From NCBI GenBank assembly GCA_934486495.1, contig CAKSPW010000102.1, forward strand, positions 1 to 5,310: 5,310 nt of DNA. Direction: 5' to 3'. Origin of the DNA: an uncultured Clostridia bacterium. Its GTDB lineage: Bacteria > Bacillota > Clostridia > UBA1381. The translations under genes were made by a program, and so were the position numbers. This document shows, one piece after another, positions 1 through 5,310 of the stretch (positions are counted from its first letter, which is position 1; each line of letters begins with the position of its first letter). The notes under the pieces were generated by a model that did no database searches, was not told the origin of the DNA, and saw only the letters and a list, made by a program, of their open reading frames with translations.

Positions 1-111
1 CTTGCAACCATCGCCGTTTTGCGTGATACCGCTTCTTCGCAAAGCTGATTGCCCATGCTGAATTTCGGCGTGCGGATTTATACCAAGCCGTCTTAATCGG
101 CAATATTATTA
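1..111. other. Left edge without a convincing gene
   Basis: After the DUF212 stop no well-supported gene is seen. A minus-strand ATG at 56-54 opens a frame to the window edge (18 codons), but it lacks a ribosome binding site and recognisable similarity. A plus-strand frame ends at 48 and is equally unsupported. No terminator with a T tract and no clear promoter is visible. The stretch is mostly occupied by the inverted repeats described at 18-120. Confidence 0.5.
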
Positions 112-120
112 TCACGCAAA
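18..120. repeat. Nested inverted repeats at the 3' end of the operon
   Basis: TTTGCGTGATA at 18-28 is matched exactly on the opposite strand by TATCACGCAAA at 110-120. Inside these 11-base arms are a second pair, ATTGCC 48-53 with GGCAAT 99-104, and two small hairpins, GCTT 31-34 with AAGC 42-45 and CGGC 66-69 with GCCG 87-90. All pairs are compatible with one branched fold. The right arm contains the Phe-Ala-stop end of the DUF212 gene. There is no long T run in either direction, so it is not a classical rho-independent terminator. It may be a small dispersed repeat or a structured 3' end. I cannot tell which from one copy. Confidence 0.45.
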
Positions 121-561
121 TCTTATTATTGCTATCATAAATCCCAACACGGCACCTGCCACAACCTCAATCGGCGTGTGACCGAGCAATTCCTTCAGCT
201 TTTTCTCCGTATGTGAGAAATCGCCCCTCTCCCACTCGTCAACAATTCTGTTTAGGATTTTAGCCTGCTGACCGGCACTTCTTCTGACTCCTGCCGCATC
301 ATACATAACAACAAGTGCCATGCAAAGACATATTGCAAAGCTAACACTGTTAAATCCCTCGCAAAATCCGACCGATGACGCAAGCGATACCGTAAACGAC
401 GAATGTGAGCTCGGCATACCGCCGGAGCCTATAAATCTTTTGAAATTAAGTCTTTTATCCTCCGCAAATACAAATATCACCTTTAACACCTGAGCCGTAA
501 ACCATCCGATAACGGCAGTCCACAGTATATCGTTTTGCATAAACTCCAATAAGTAATTCAT
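112..561 (-). CDS. DUF212 / divergent PAP2 family membrane protein (YuiD-like)
   Basis: This is a 149-residue predicted integral membrane protein of the family related to acid phosphatase/vanadium haloperoxidase (PAP2) proteins. Its substrate is not established. Conserved motifs are SGGMPSSHS (46-54), YDAAGVRRSAG (87-97) and LLGHTP (125-130). These contain the Ser-His, Arg and His residues that correspond to the PAP2 active-site pattern, although the classical KxxxxxxRP motif is not evident. Hydrophobic segments lie at about 12-32, 55-66, 73-87 and 131-147. The ATG at 561 has a good ribosome binding site; a longer TTG start would add four residues. The gene follows ispA by eight bases. A role on a prenyl or lipid phosphate is a reasonable guess from the neighbour but is unproven. 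The reading frame ends in three consecutive stop codons (TGA TAA TAA, 114-106), and its last codons fall inside one arm of an inverted repeat. Confidence 0.93.
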   Translation of the reverse strand: MNYLLEFMQNDILWTAVIGWFTAQVLKVIFVFAEDKRLNFKRFIGSGGMPSSHSSFTVSLASSVGFCEGFNSVSFAICLCMALVVMYDAAGVRRSAGQQAKILNRIVDEWERGDFSHTEKKLKELLGHTPIEVVAGAVLGFMIAIIRFA

Positions 562-564
562 ATT

Positions 565-571
565 CCACCTC
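565..571 (-). promoter_or_regulatory. Shine-Dalgarno site for the DUF212 gene, overlapping the ispA stop codon
   Basis: The minus strand reads GAGGTGG three bases before the ATG at 561-559, and the GA of the ispA TGA stop (572-570) is part of it. This supports the ATG over a TTG four codons upstream and suggests translational coupling with ispA. Confidence 0.8.
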
Positions 572-1442
572 AATAAGTTCTGTTTACCATTTCCTCGGCA
601 AGCAGCTTTAAGTTTTCGGTATCCGGGAGATTATCGAGAGCGCTAATTGCCTTTTCGGTATATTCCCTGCAAAGCTCCTCGGATTTTTCAAGACCGAACA
701 GCGATACATACGTATTTTTACAGCTTTCGCTGTCACTGCCAATCGGCTTTCCAAGTTCTTCGGCGCTTCCGATAACATCTAAAATATCATCTCTTATCTG
801 AAACGCTATTCCGAGATTTACCGCATAGTCGCTGACTTTTGAAATTTCTCCCTCGCTTGCTCCGCCGAGTATTGCGCCGCCGACGCATGCCGCCTTAATA
901 AGCGCACCTGTTTTAAGACTGTGCAGGGTTTTAAGCGTTTCGTACGGTATGCTTTTATTCTCGCTTTGAATATCTATAACCTGACCGCCTATCATTCCCT
1001 CTGTTCCGACAGACTCGGCAATACAGGCAATTGCCCTTAGCTGTCTTGCTTTGTCATCAAAATCACATTCAGCCATAAGCTCAAAAGCCTTTGTAAGAAG
1101 CGCATCACCTGCCAAAACGGCATTTGCCTCGCCGTATACCTTGTGACAGGTCGGCTTGCCGCGACGCATATCATCATTATCCATCGCCGGCAAATCGTCA
1201 TGGATAAGCGAATATGTGTGAATATATTCAAGCGCACACGCAAACGGAAGTGCAGCATTCGCATCTCCGCCGAATATTCTGTTAAATTCCATTAAAAGCG
1301 CCGGTCTTAATCTTTTGCCGCCCGCCGAAAGGCTGTAATTCATAGCCTCATATATAACCTTTTGTAAATTCGGTCTGACAGGATTATATTTTGTAAGCAT
1401 TTCATCGGCAAGCTTTTTGTAGTTTTCAAATATTTTGTTCAT
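570..1442 (-). CDS. ispA: Polyprenyl synthetase, probably (2E,6E)-farnesyl diphosphate synthase
   Basis: This cytoplasmic enzyme condenses dimethylallyl/geranyl diphosphate with isopentenyl diphosphate to give C15 farnesyl diphosphate, the precursor of undecaprenyl carrier lipid and quinones. From the chosen start it is 290 residues, normal for bacterial FPP synthases. Motifs: GGKRLRP (41-47, binds isopentenyl diphosphate); first Asp-rich motif DDLPAMD (82-88) followed by NDDMRRGKPTCH; GGQVID (152-157); K177-T178; and second Asp-rich motif DDILD (218-222) in FQIRDDILD. The two-residue insertion in the first Asp-rich motif and Tyr77 five residues before it match the E. coli IspA type and favour a C15 product, although geranylgeranyl synthases can look similar. 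All catalytic residues are present. The stop codon overlaps the ribosome binding site of the DUF212 gene, indicating tight coupling. Confidence 0.95.
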   Translation of the reverse strand: MNKIFENYKKLADEMLTKYNPVRPNLQKVIYEAMNYSLSAGGKRLRPALLMEFNRIFGGDANAALPFACALEYIHTYSLIHDDLPAMDNDDMRRGKPTCHKVYGEANAVLAGDALLTKAFELMAECDFDDKARQLRAIACIAESVGTEGMIGGQVIDIQSENKSIPYETLKTLHSLKTGALIKAACVGGAILGGASEGEISKVSDYAVNLGIAFQIRDDILDVIGSAEELGKPIGSDSESCKNTYVSLFGLEKSEELCREYTEKAISALDNLPDTENLKLLAEEMVNRTY

Positions 1443-1450
1443 TCTCTTAT

Positions 1451-1454
1451 CCTC
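1451..1454 (-). promoter_or_regulatory. Shine-Dalgarno site deciding the ispA start
   Basis: The minus strand has GAGG overlapping the xseB TGA stop, eight bases before the ATG at 1442-1440. An upstream in-frame extension of 17 codons exists but lies within xseB and is basic and unlike the family N-terminus. The ATG at 1442 is therefore the better start. Confidence 0.75.
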
Positions 1455-1668
1455 ATTCTTCCTCAAACGGCACTTCCTTTTTCCCGTCCGCACCGTCAGA
1501 CATCAAAACGCTCACCTTTTTTTCGGCTTTATCGAGCATTCTTTGGCACTGCTTTGAAAGCTTTATCCCCTTTTCAAAAAGCTCAAGCGACTCATCAAGC
1601 GTTGCATCTCCGCTCTCAAGCATGGAAACCGTTTTTTCAAGCTCCGCCATTGTATCCTCAAAATTCAT
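1453..1668 (-). CDS. xseB: Exodeoxyribonuclease VII small subunit
   Basis: XseB is the small helical partner that binds several copies to the C-terminal helices of XseA and is needed for a stable, controlled nuclease. The 71-residue length is typical. The conserved family core is clear: FEDTMAELEKTVSMLESGDATLDESLELFEKG (3-34, given here in outline), in which the LE.G...L..SL..F..G spacing is diagnostic. This is followed by the helix that ends in C-x-x-M-L-D-K-A-E-K-K-V. The C-terminus is acidic (VPFEEE), as often seen. It follows xseA directly, and its TGA stop is 10 bases before the ispA start. Confidence 0.96.
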   Translation of the reverse strand: MNFEDTMAELEKTVSMLESGDATLDESLELFEKGIKLSKQCQRMLDKAEKKVSVLMSDGADGKKEVPFEEE

Positions 1669-1675
1669 ATTAAAA

Positions 1676-1682
1676 CACCCCC
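1676..1682 (-). promoter_or_regulatory. Shine-Dalgarno site for xseB
   Basis: In the 18-base gap after the xseA stop, the minus strand reads GGGGGTG seven bases before the xseB ATG. It is G-rich and compatible with the anti-SD sequence, though not a textbook AGGAGG. Confidence 0.6.
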
Positions 1683-1686
1683 GAAT

Positions 1687-2868
1687 TTATTCCTCTGCGC
1701 GACAATTTTTAGTCCCGTCCTTAAGTCTTAAAGTAAATCTATCGTTTTTCTTTAAATCATTTACACTTTTTATAACTCTGCCTCCGTCAAGCATTGCAAC
1801 GGAATATCCCCTCGCCATAACCGACAGCGGACTCAGTGCGTCAAGTCTTGCGGCAAGCGAAGAAAGCCCTTTTTGTTTTTCAAGTATAATATTCTCCGTC
1901 TTGTTCTTTGCCCTCACAATACAGCTGTCTGCTTTCATGCGGTATGACGCAAGCATATCATCGAGTCGCTTTACCTTAAACGATGCAACACGAAGCCGTC
2001 TGTTCTCGTTACTTCTTAAAATTGCTTTTTGAAGTCGTCCGATATGAGTATTTATTTTCGAGTACAGCTCTAAAGCGGACGGAACGGCAATCTCAGCCGC
2101 CGCAGACGGTGTTGGAGCACGCATATCGGCAACGAAATCGGCAATTGTAAAATCCGTTTCATGACCTACCGCCGATATAACGGGAATTTCCGAGTTGTAA
2201 ATAGCGTATGCAACAGCCTCCTCGTTAAATCCCCATAAATCCTCTATCGAGCCGCCTCCTCTGCCGACAATTAAAACATCTGTATCTTTTTTAGCATTAA
2301 AGTATTCTATTGCATCGCAAATCGACCCTGCCGCCTGCGCGCCCTGAACAATCGTGGGATAGATTACAATTTCGGCATACGGGAAACGTCTTGTTGCAAC
2401 GTTTATTATATCTCTTACCGCCGCACCTGTTGTTGCGGTGCAAACGCCTATTCTTCCGGGAAATGCAGGTATTTGTTTTTTATGCGATGTATCGAAAAGT
2501 CCCTCACTTTGAAGCTTCTTTTTTAAAAGCTCAAATTTTGCGTACAGGTCGCCGATACCGTCCTGTTTCATCTCGTCAATATAAAGCTGATATGCACCCG
2601 TAGGCTCGTAAATGCTTATTCTGCCGCGTGCAAGCACTTTCATACCGTTATCGGGCATAAACGAAAGTCCCCTGACAGCGCTTTTAAACATTACCGCCTT
2701 TAAAACGGCACCCTCGTCCTTGAGCGTTATATACATATGCCCCGAATAATGAAGCTTAAAATTCGAGATTTCGCCTTTTATCCAAACATTATTTAGTATT
2801 GCATTGTTTTCAAAAATCCGTTTCATGTAATTTGTAATTTGTGAAACGGTTGCAGTTTTTATTTCCAT
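1687..2868 (-). CDS. xseA: Exodeoxyribonuclease VII large subunit
   Basis: XseA is the catalytic subunit of exonuclease VII, which degrades single-stranded DNA from both ends in a metal-independent way and acts in repair and mutation avoidance. From the chosen ATG it is 393 residues, normal for a Gram-positive XseA. The N-terminal OB-fold spans about 1-105 and includes TVSQITNYMKRIF-like spacing and WIKGEISNF (29-37). The catalytic domain has GRIGVCTATTGAAVRDI (138-154), GRGGGSIEDLWGFNEE (202-217), AVGHETDF (233-240) and RAPTPSAAAE (250-259). The remainder is the helical region that binds XseB. In the TSxTGAA-type motif the usual Ser is Ala145, a mild change; other core residues are kept. The gene lies 18 bases before xseB, consistent with joint production of the complex. 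Confidence 0.97.
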   Translation of the reverse strand: MEIKTATVSQITNYMKRIFENNAILNNVWIKGEISNFKLHYSGHMYITLKDEGAVLKAVMFKSAVRGLSFMPDNGMKVLARGRISIYEPTGAYQLYIDEMKQDGIGDLYAKFELLKKKLQSEGLFDTSHKKQIPAFPGRIGVCTATTGAAVRDIINVATRRFPYAEIVIYPTIVQGAQAAGSICDAIEYFNAKKDTDVLIVGRGGGSIEDLWGFNEEAVAYAIYNSEIPVISAVGHETDFTIADFVADMRAPTPSAAAEIAVPSALELYSKINTHIGRLQKAILRSNENRRLRVASFKVKRLDDMLASYRMKADSCIVRAKNKTENIILEKQKGLSSLAARLDALSPLSVMARGYSVAMLDGGRVIKSVNDLKKNDRFTLRLKDGTKNCRAEE

Positions 2869-2869
2869 T

Positions 2870-3796
2870 TCAGTCCTCATTTTTATCATGCTGGCGGCAG
2901 TGTGCAAGCATCGCAATTCCGCACGCATTGTCCGTTGACAGCTCAGCTGAAGCAAAATACGCTCCCATGCCGAAAGCGCTGTTTATTCTCTCTCTTATAA
3001 TCATATTCGACGCAACACCGCCGACAAAAAGAACGCTGTCCGTCCCTTCGCTTTCCATGCAATAGTCAACCGCTCTTACAAGCGTTTCACCTATCGCATC
3101 AAAAACTCCGCGTGCGATTTTTTCTCCGCTTTGCACACTTTGATTTGCCTTTGCCTCAAGTCCCGAAAAATTAAAAAAGCCGTTTTTTACACTTATCGGA
3201 TACTTCTCACCCTTATCGGTATTTTCGGAAAGCTTATCAAGAGCCTTTCCGCACGGAAACTTAAATCCAAGTCTGACTCCCGTTCTGTCTATAACCTGAC
3301 CTGCGCTTATATCCTTTGTCGCACCGACTATTTTGCAGTCAAATCCACGCCCCGTAAATCTCGTTTTCAGAATTTCGGTTGTGCCTCCCGATAAATGAAC
3401 AGACAAAAACGGTTTATCCAAAAGCTCCAAAGCGCCCGACGAATAAATCCCCGCCATTATATGACCGTCCTGGTGACTGAACTCAAAAAGCGGAACACCC
3501 AAAACACTCGCCGCCGTTTTTGCAAACGATATTCCGGCAAGAAACACCGGCATATACGACCCCTCAACACTTCTCGGTCTTGTGCTTACTCCGACAGCTC
3601 CTATTTTGCCGATTTCGCCCAAGCCGTCAATAATTTCCGGAAGCTGTTTTATATGCTGAAAAAGCGCGTCACTTTGTCTGAGTCCGCGCTCGCCGTCCTT
3701 TACAGGCAATATTTTTCTTGAACTTATAAAGCTTTTTCCGTCATACAATGCGGCACTTGTTGTATAATTGCTTGTATCGAATCCGAGTGTTTTCAT
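2870..3796 (-). CDS. TsaD/Kae1-like (peptidase M22 / 'O-sialoglycoprotein endopeptidase') paralogue, function unknown
   Basis: This 308-residue protein has the ASKHA ATPase fold of TsaD, the enzyme that makes the t6A base in tRNA. It is shorter than typical TsaD (about 335-340) and divergent. Seen directly: an N-terminal phosphate loop DTSNYTTSAAL (7-17), where TsaD has ETSCDET; the metal-binding motif HQDGH (His108, His112), equivalent to the TsaD HxxGH; SGGTTE (136-141), where TsaD has SGGHT; FNFSGLEAK (208-216); VGGVASN (258-264); and STDNACGIA (287-295), whose Asp289 corresponds to the third metal ligand. The metal and ATP sites therefore look largely kept while surrounding motifs differ, which suggests a paralogue rather than the t6A enzyme itself. 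Database names calling this family a glycoprotease are historical and probably wrong. The start overlaps the nusB stop as ATGA, with no strong ribosome binding site, so translation is probably coupled. One base separates its stop from the xseA ATG. Confidence 0.88.
   Translation of the reverse strand: MKTLGFDTSNYTTSAALYDGKSFISSRKILPVKDGERGLRQSDALFQHIKQLPEIIDGLGEIGKIGAVGVSTRPRSVEGSYMPVFLAGISFAKTAASVLGVPLFEFSHQDGHIMAGIYSSGALELLDKPFLSVHLSGGTTEILKTRFTGRGFDCKIVGATKDISAGQVIDRTGVRLGFKFPCGKALDKLSENTDKGEKYPISVKNGFFNFSGLEAKANQSVQSGEKIARGVFDAIGETLVRAVDYCMESEGTDSVLFVGGVASNMIIRERINSAFGMGAYFASAELSTDNACGIAMLAHCRQHDKNED
2874..2878 (-). promoter_or_regulatory. Shine-Dalgarno site deciding the xseA start
   Basis: The minus strand reads GAGGA five bases before the ATG at 2868-2866, inside the last codons of the TsaD-like gene. 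The same frame stays open a further 29 codons upstream, but that extension lies inside the preceding gene and lacks XseA similarity. This site and the typical MEIKT N-terminus support the shorter form. Confidence 0.8.
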
Positions 3797-4194
3797 TTTA
3801 CAAGCTTGCTTAAAATGCCGTTTATGAATGACGGTTCGCCTTCATCGCCGTATTTCTTTGAAAGCTCAACAGCCTCGTTAATCGATACGGCGGCCGGAAT
3901 ATCTCCGAGATACTTAATTTCCGCAACCGCAAGACGAAGCACTGCAATACTCATCTTTGAAAGTCTGTTTATGCTCCAGCTTTTATCGAGATTTTCGGAA
4001 ATGATACCGTCAATTTCCTCAAGATTATCAGATACGGCTTTTACAACACTGCTGACATATTTCATATGCTTTTTATGGTCCTTAAGCTCCTCGGAAAGTA
4101 TGTCAAGCTCGCAGTCTATGCTGTCGCAAAGCTCAATCATAAATATAACCTCGTATGCCTTTTCTCTTGCTTGTGTTCGGGACATTTGCTCCAT
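3793..4194 (-). CDS. nusB: Transcription antitermination factor NusB
   Basis: NusB is a small all-helical RNA-binding protein. With NusE (ribosomal protein S10) it binds boxA in rRNA leaders and helps RNA polymerase read through terminators in rRNA operons. The 133-residue length is normal. The N-terminal SRTQAREKAYEVIF (5-18) matches the family's conserved first helix. The C-terminal half carries the pattern W-x-I-N-R-L-S-K-M-S-I-A-V-L-R-L-A, then INEAVELSKKYGDE and F-I-N-G-I-L, all diagnostic for NusB. I prefer the first ATG because an AAGGA stretch (4203-4199) and a GAGGGG (4210-4205) lie just upstream. The ATG three codons later (4185-4183) is closer to the start used by many homologues and cannot be excluded. 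The stop overlaps the next gene's start as ATGA. Confidence 0.97.
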   Translation of the reverse strand: MEQMSRTQAREKAYEVIFMIELCDSIDCELDILSEELKDHKKHMKYVSSVVKAVSDNLEEIDGIISENLDKSWSINRLSKMSIAVLRLAVAEIKYLGDIPAAVSINEAVELSKKYGDEGEPSFINGILSKLVK

Positions 4195-4221
4195 TTTTTC
4201 CTTACCCCTCGTTAATTTTAT

Positions 4222-4671
4222 TTAAAATAGTTTTTTACTGTCCAAAAGAATTGTTACCGGTCCGTCGTTCATAAGGTCAACCCTCATATCGGCGCCGAAA
4301 ATGCCGCACTCTGTTTTTATACCGGTATCACGCATTTTCCGTATCAATTCATTATACATTTTTTCAGCCTTAACCGGCTCACATGAGCTTGCAAAACTCG
4401 GACGTCTGCCCTTTCTGCAATCTCCGAAAAGCGTAAACTGAGAAATAAGCAGGATTTCTCCGCCTATATCCGAAACGCTCAAATTCATTTTTTCATCCTC
4501 GTCCTCGAAAATACGAAGTCCGATTGATTTTTTAACAATATAATCTATATCGCTTTCATCGTCATCGGGAGAAACACCGACCAAAATTAAAAGTCCCGCT
4601 CCTATTTTCCCGACCGTTTCGCCGTCAACGCATACAGACGAATGCTTTACTCTTTGTATAACAGCTCTCAT
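4222..4671 (-). CDS. dtd: D-aminoacyl-tRNA deacylase
   Basis: This enzyme hydrolyses the ester bond of D-amino acids wrongly attached to tRNA (and Gly-tRNA(Ala)) in the cytoplasm, recycling the tRNA and keeping D-residues out of proteins. The 149-residue length is normal for the family. The N-terminus MRAVIQRV is typical. The active-site strand SQFTLFGDCRKGRRPSF is at 77-93, with the SQFT core at 77-80. FGADMRVDLMNDGPVT lies at 125-140 and contains the Gly137-Pro138 pair, the cross-subunit Gly-cisPro motif that rejects L-aminoacyl ends. All key motifs are intact, so the enzyme should be active, presumably as the usual homodimer. It starts immediately after the ABC-F stop codon and is followed by a 27-base gap before nusB. 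Both upstream neighbours serve translation, which fits a quality-control role. Confidence 0.97.
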   Translation of the reverse strand: MRAVIQRVKHSSVCVDGETVGKIGAGLLILVGVSPDDDESDIDYIVKKSIGLRIFEDEDEKMNLSVSDIGGEILLISQFTLFGDCRKGRRPSFASSCEPVKAEKMYNELIRKMRDTGIKTECGIFGADMRVDLMNDGPVTILLDSKKLF

Positions 4672-5310
4672 TTACTGCTCCTTTTCTATCTCAAGCGAAA
4701 GCTCCTCCCATTTTTCCATAAGAGATGTAAGCTCCTTTTCATTTTCTTCAAGCTCCTTTGAAATCTGCGCCGCCTTTTCGTAATCGGTTGCAATCTCGTC
4801 CGTCAGAAGCAATTCCGAAAGTTTTGTATTTTCGTTTTCAAGCTTTTCAATTTCATCCTCTGTTCGAGTGCGCATATTAAGACGCTTTCTCTTTTCGGAC
4901 TCTCTGCGCTTTCTTTCTCTGTAATCCTCCGCACCTTTTTTCTCGGTTTTTTTATCATCCGTCTGTACTGCCACTTTCTGCTTTTCACAAAAATCATCAT
5001 ACGTTCCCATATAAGATGTAATACCGCCGCTTGTAAGATACAGAATTCTGTCTGACAGCTTATTTATAAAATATCTGTCATGCGACACCATAAGCATAGT
5101 TCCGCCGTAGCCCGAAAGCGCTTCCTCGAGCGCCTCGCGCGAATGTATATCGAGATGGTTGGTAGGCTCGTCCATTATAAGAAAATTTACCTTTTTCAAA
5201 ATAAGCTTCACAAGCAAAACTCTCGCTCTTTCGCCTCCGGAAAGAGTTGATATTTCCTTAAAAACATCGTCACCTCGAAACAAAAACGCCGCAAGTGCAT
5301 TTCTTATTTC
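4672..5310 (-). CDS. ABC-F family ATP-binding protein, C-terminal part (5' end beyond the window)
   Basis: This is the last 212 residues of a soluble ABC-F ATPase. Family members bind the ribosome and act on stalled or stressed translation, or give antibiotic protection; they are not transporters. The frame is open to the right window edge, so the gene is cut by the window rather than broken. Numbering from the first codon in view, it shows an AFLFRGDDVF segment (8-17), the ABC signature LSGGE (23-27), Walker B LIMDEPTNHLD (44-54, catalytic Glu48) and the switch-loop His in MVSHDRYF (His77). These belong to the second nucleotide-binding domain. From about residue 110 the protein is rich in Lys, Glu and Arg and looks like the C-terminal coiled-coil arm of the YdiF/Uup-like subgroups. 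The first ATPase domain and the linker, which would settle the subfamily, are not visible. Its stop codon directly abuts the dtd start, and its last codons carry the dtd ribosome binding site. Confidence 0.95.
   Translation of the reverse strand, partial: EIRNALAAFLFRGDDVFKEISTLSGGERARVLLVKLILKKVNFLIMDEPTNHLDIHSREALEEALSGYGGTMLMVSHDRYFINKLSDRILYLTSGGITSYMGTYDDFCEKQKVAVQTDDKKTEKKGAEDYRERKRRESEKRKRLNMRTRTEDEIEKLENENTKLSELLLTDEIATDYEKAAQISKELEENEKELTSLMEKWEELSLEIEKEQ
4678..4683 (-). promoter_or_regulatory. Shine-Dalgarno site for dtd, inside the end of the ABC-F gene
   Basis: The minus strand reads AAGGAG, six bases before the dtd ATG. It lies within the last codons of the ABC-F gene, whose TAA stop (4674-4672) directly precedes the ATG. 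This near-perfect site fixes the dtd start and suggests that dtd translation is coupled to that of the ABC-F gene. Confidence 0.85.

Noticed and set aside
1..56. Minus-strand ATG frame of 18 codons running off the left edge, possible start of a further gene
   Set aside because: There is no ribosome binding site before the ATG, no recognisable motif, and it lies inside the inverted-repeat structure. It is too short to support.
1443..1493. N-terminal extension of ispA by 17 codons
   Set aside because: It lies inside the xseB coding sequence and is an arginine/lysine-rich frame-shifted reading. The ATG at 1442 has GAGG eight bases upstream.
1622..2032. Plus-strand open frame of 136 codons opposite xseB and xseA
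   Set aside because: It lies opposite two clearly conserved genes, is low-complexity Ser/Phe/Leu-rich, and has no homology I recognise. It is a shadow of codon usage on the coding strand.
2869..2955. N-terminal extension of xseA by 29 codons
   Set aside because: It falls within the conserved end of the TsaD-like gene, whose STDNACGIA motif is read in another frame. The downstream ATG has a good ribosome binding site and a typical XseA N-terminus.
4195..4221. Possible terminator or promoter in the largest intergenic gap (dtd to nusB)
   Set aside because: It is only 27 bases, AT-rich with no hairpin, and holds just ribosome-binding-like GAGGGG and AAGGA.
3806..4225. Plus-strand open frame of 139 codons opposite nusB
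   Set aside because: It mirrors almost exactly the nusB gene, is Ser/Leu-rich as expected for the complement of Glu/Lys-rich helices, and shows no family motif.
1..5310. Defence system, CRISPR array, prophage, insertion sequence, tRNA or rRNA gene
   Set aside because: No regularly spaced repeats, transposase or integrase motifs, tRNA-like cloverleaf or rRNA sequence was seen. The window is filled by conserved housekeeping genes.

Overview
This is an ordinary chromosomal housekeeping region. All eight recognisable genes are on the minus strand, so the operon reads from high to low coordinates. The products, the strong GAGG/AAGGAG-type ribosome binding sites, and the neighbourhood nusB / TsaD-like / xseA / xseB / ispA / DUF212 point to a Gram-positive, probably clostridial (Firmicutes) bacterium of moderate GC content. 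The genus cannot be told from this window.

In transcription order the layout is as follows. The C-terminal part of an ABC-F ATPase runs in from the right edge (5310-4672). Next come dtd, D-aminoacyl-tRNA deacylase (4671-4222), and nusB, antitermination factor (4194-3793). These are followed by a TsaD/Kae1-like paralogue of unknown function (3796-2870), xseA and xseB, the two subunits of exonuclease VII (2868-1687 and 1668-1453), ispA, a short-chain polyprenyl synthase (1442-570), and a small DUF212 (divergent PAP2) membrane protein (561-112). Gaps between genes run from a 4-base overlap to 27 bases. Several ribosome binding sites lie inside or across the previous gene's stop codon, so this is almost certainly one translationally coupled operon. 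I see no internal promoter or terminator.

Functionally the operon mixes translation and its quality control (ABC-F, Dtd), rRNA transcription (NusB), DNA repair (XseAB) and isoprenoid/lipid-carrier supply (IspA, possibly DUF212). Such mixed clusters are usual in Clostridia.

The last 111 bases at the left have no convincing gene. They hold a nested set of inverted repeats whose outer arms are an 11-base perfect match. One arm includes the final codons and stop of the DUF212 gene. This could be a small repeat element or a structured 3' end.

I found no previously undescribed multi-gene system. The two items most worth a second look are the TsaD-like paralogue, which keeps the metal site but has altered nucleotide-loop motifs, and the inverted-repeat structure at the left end.
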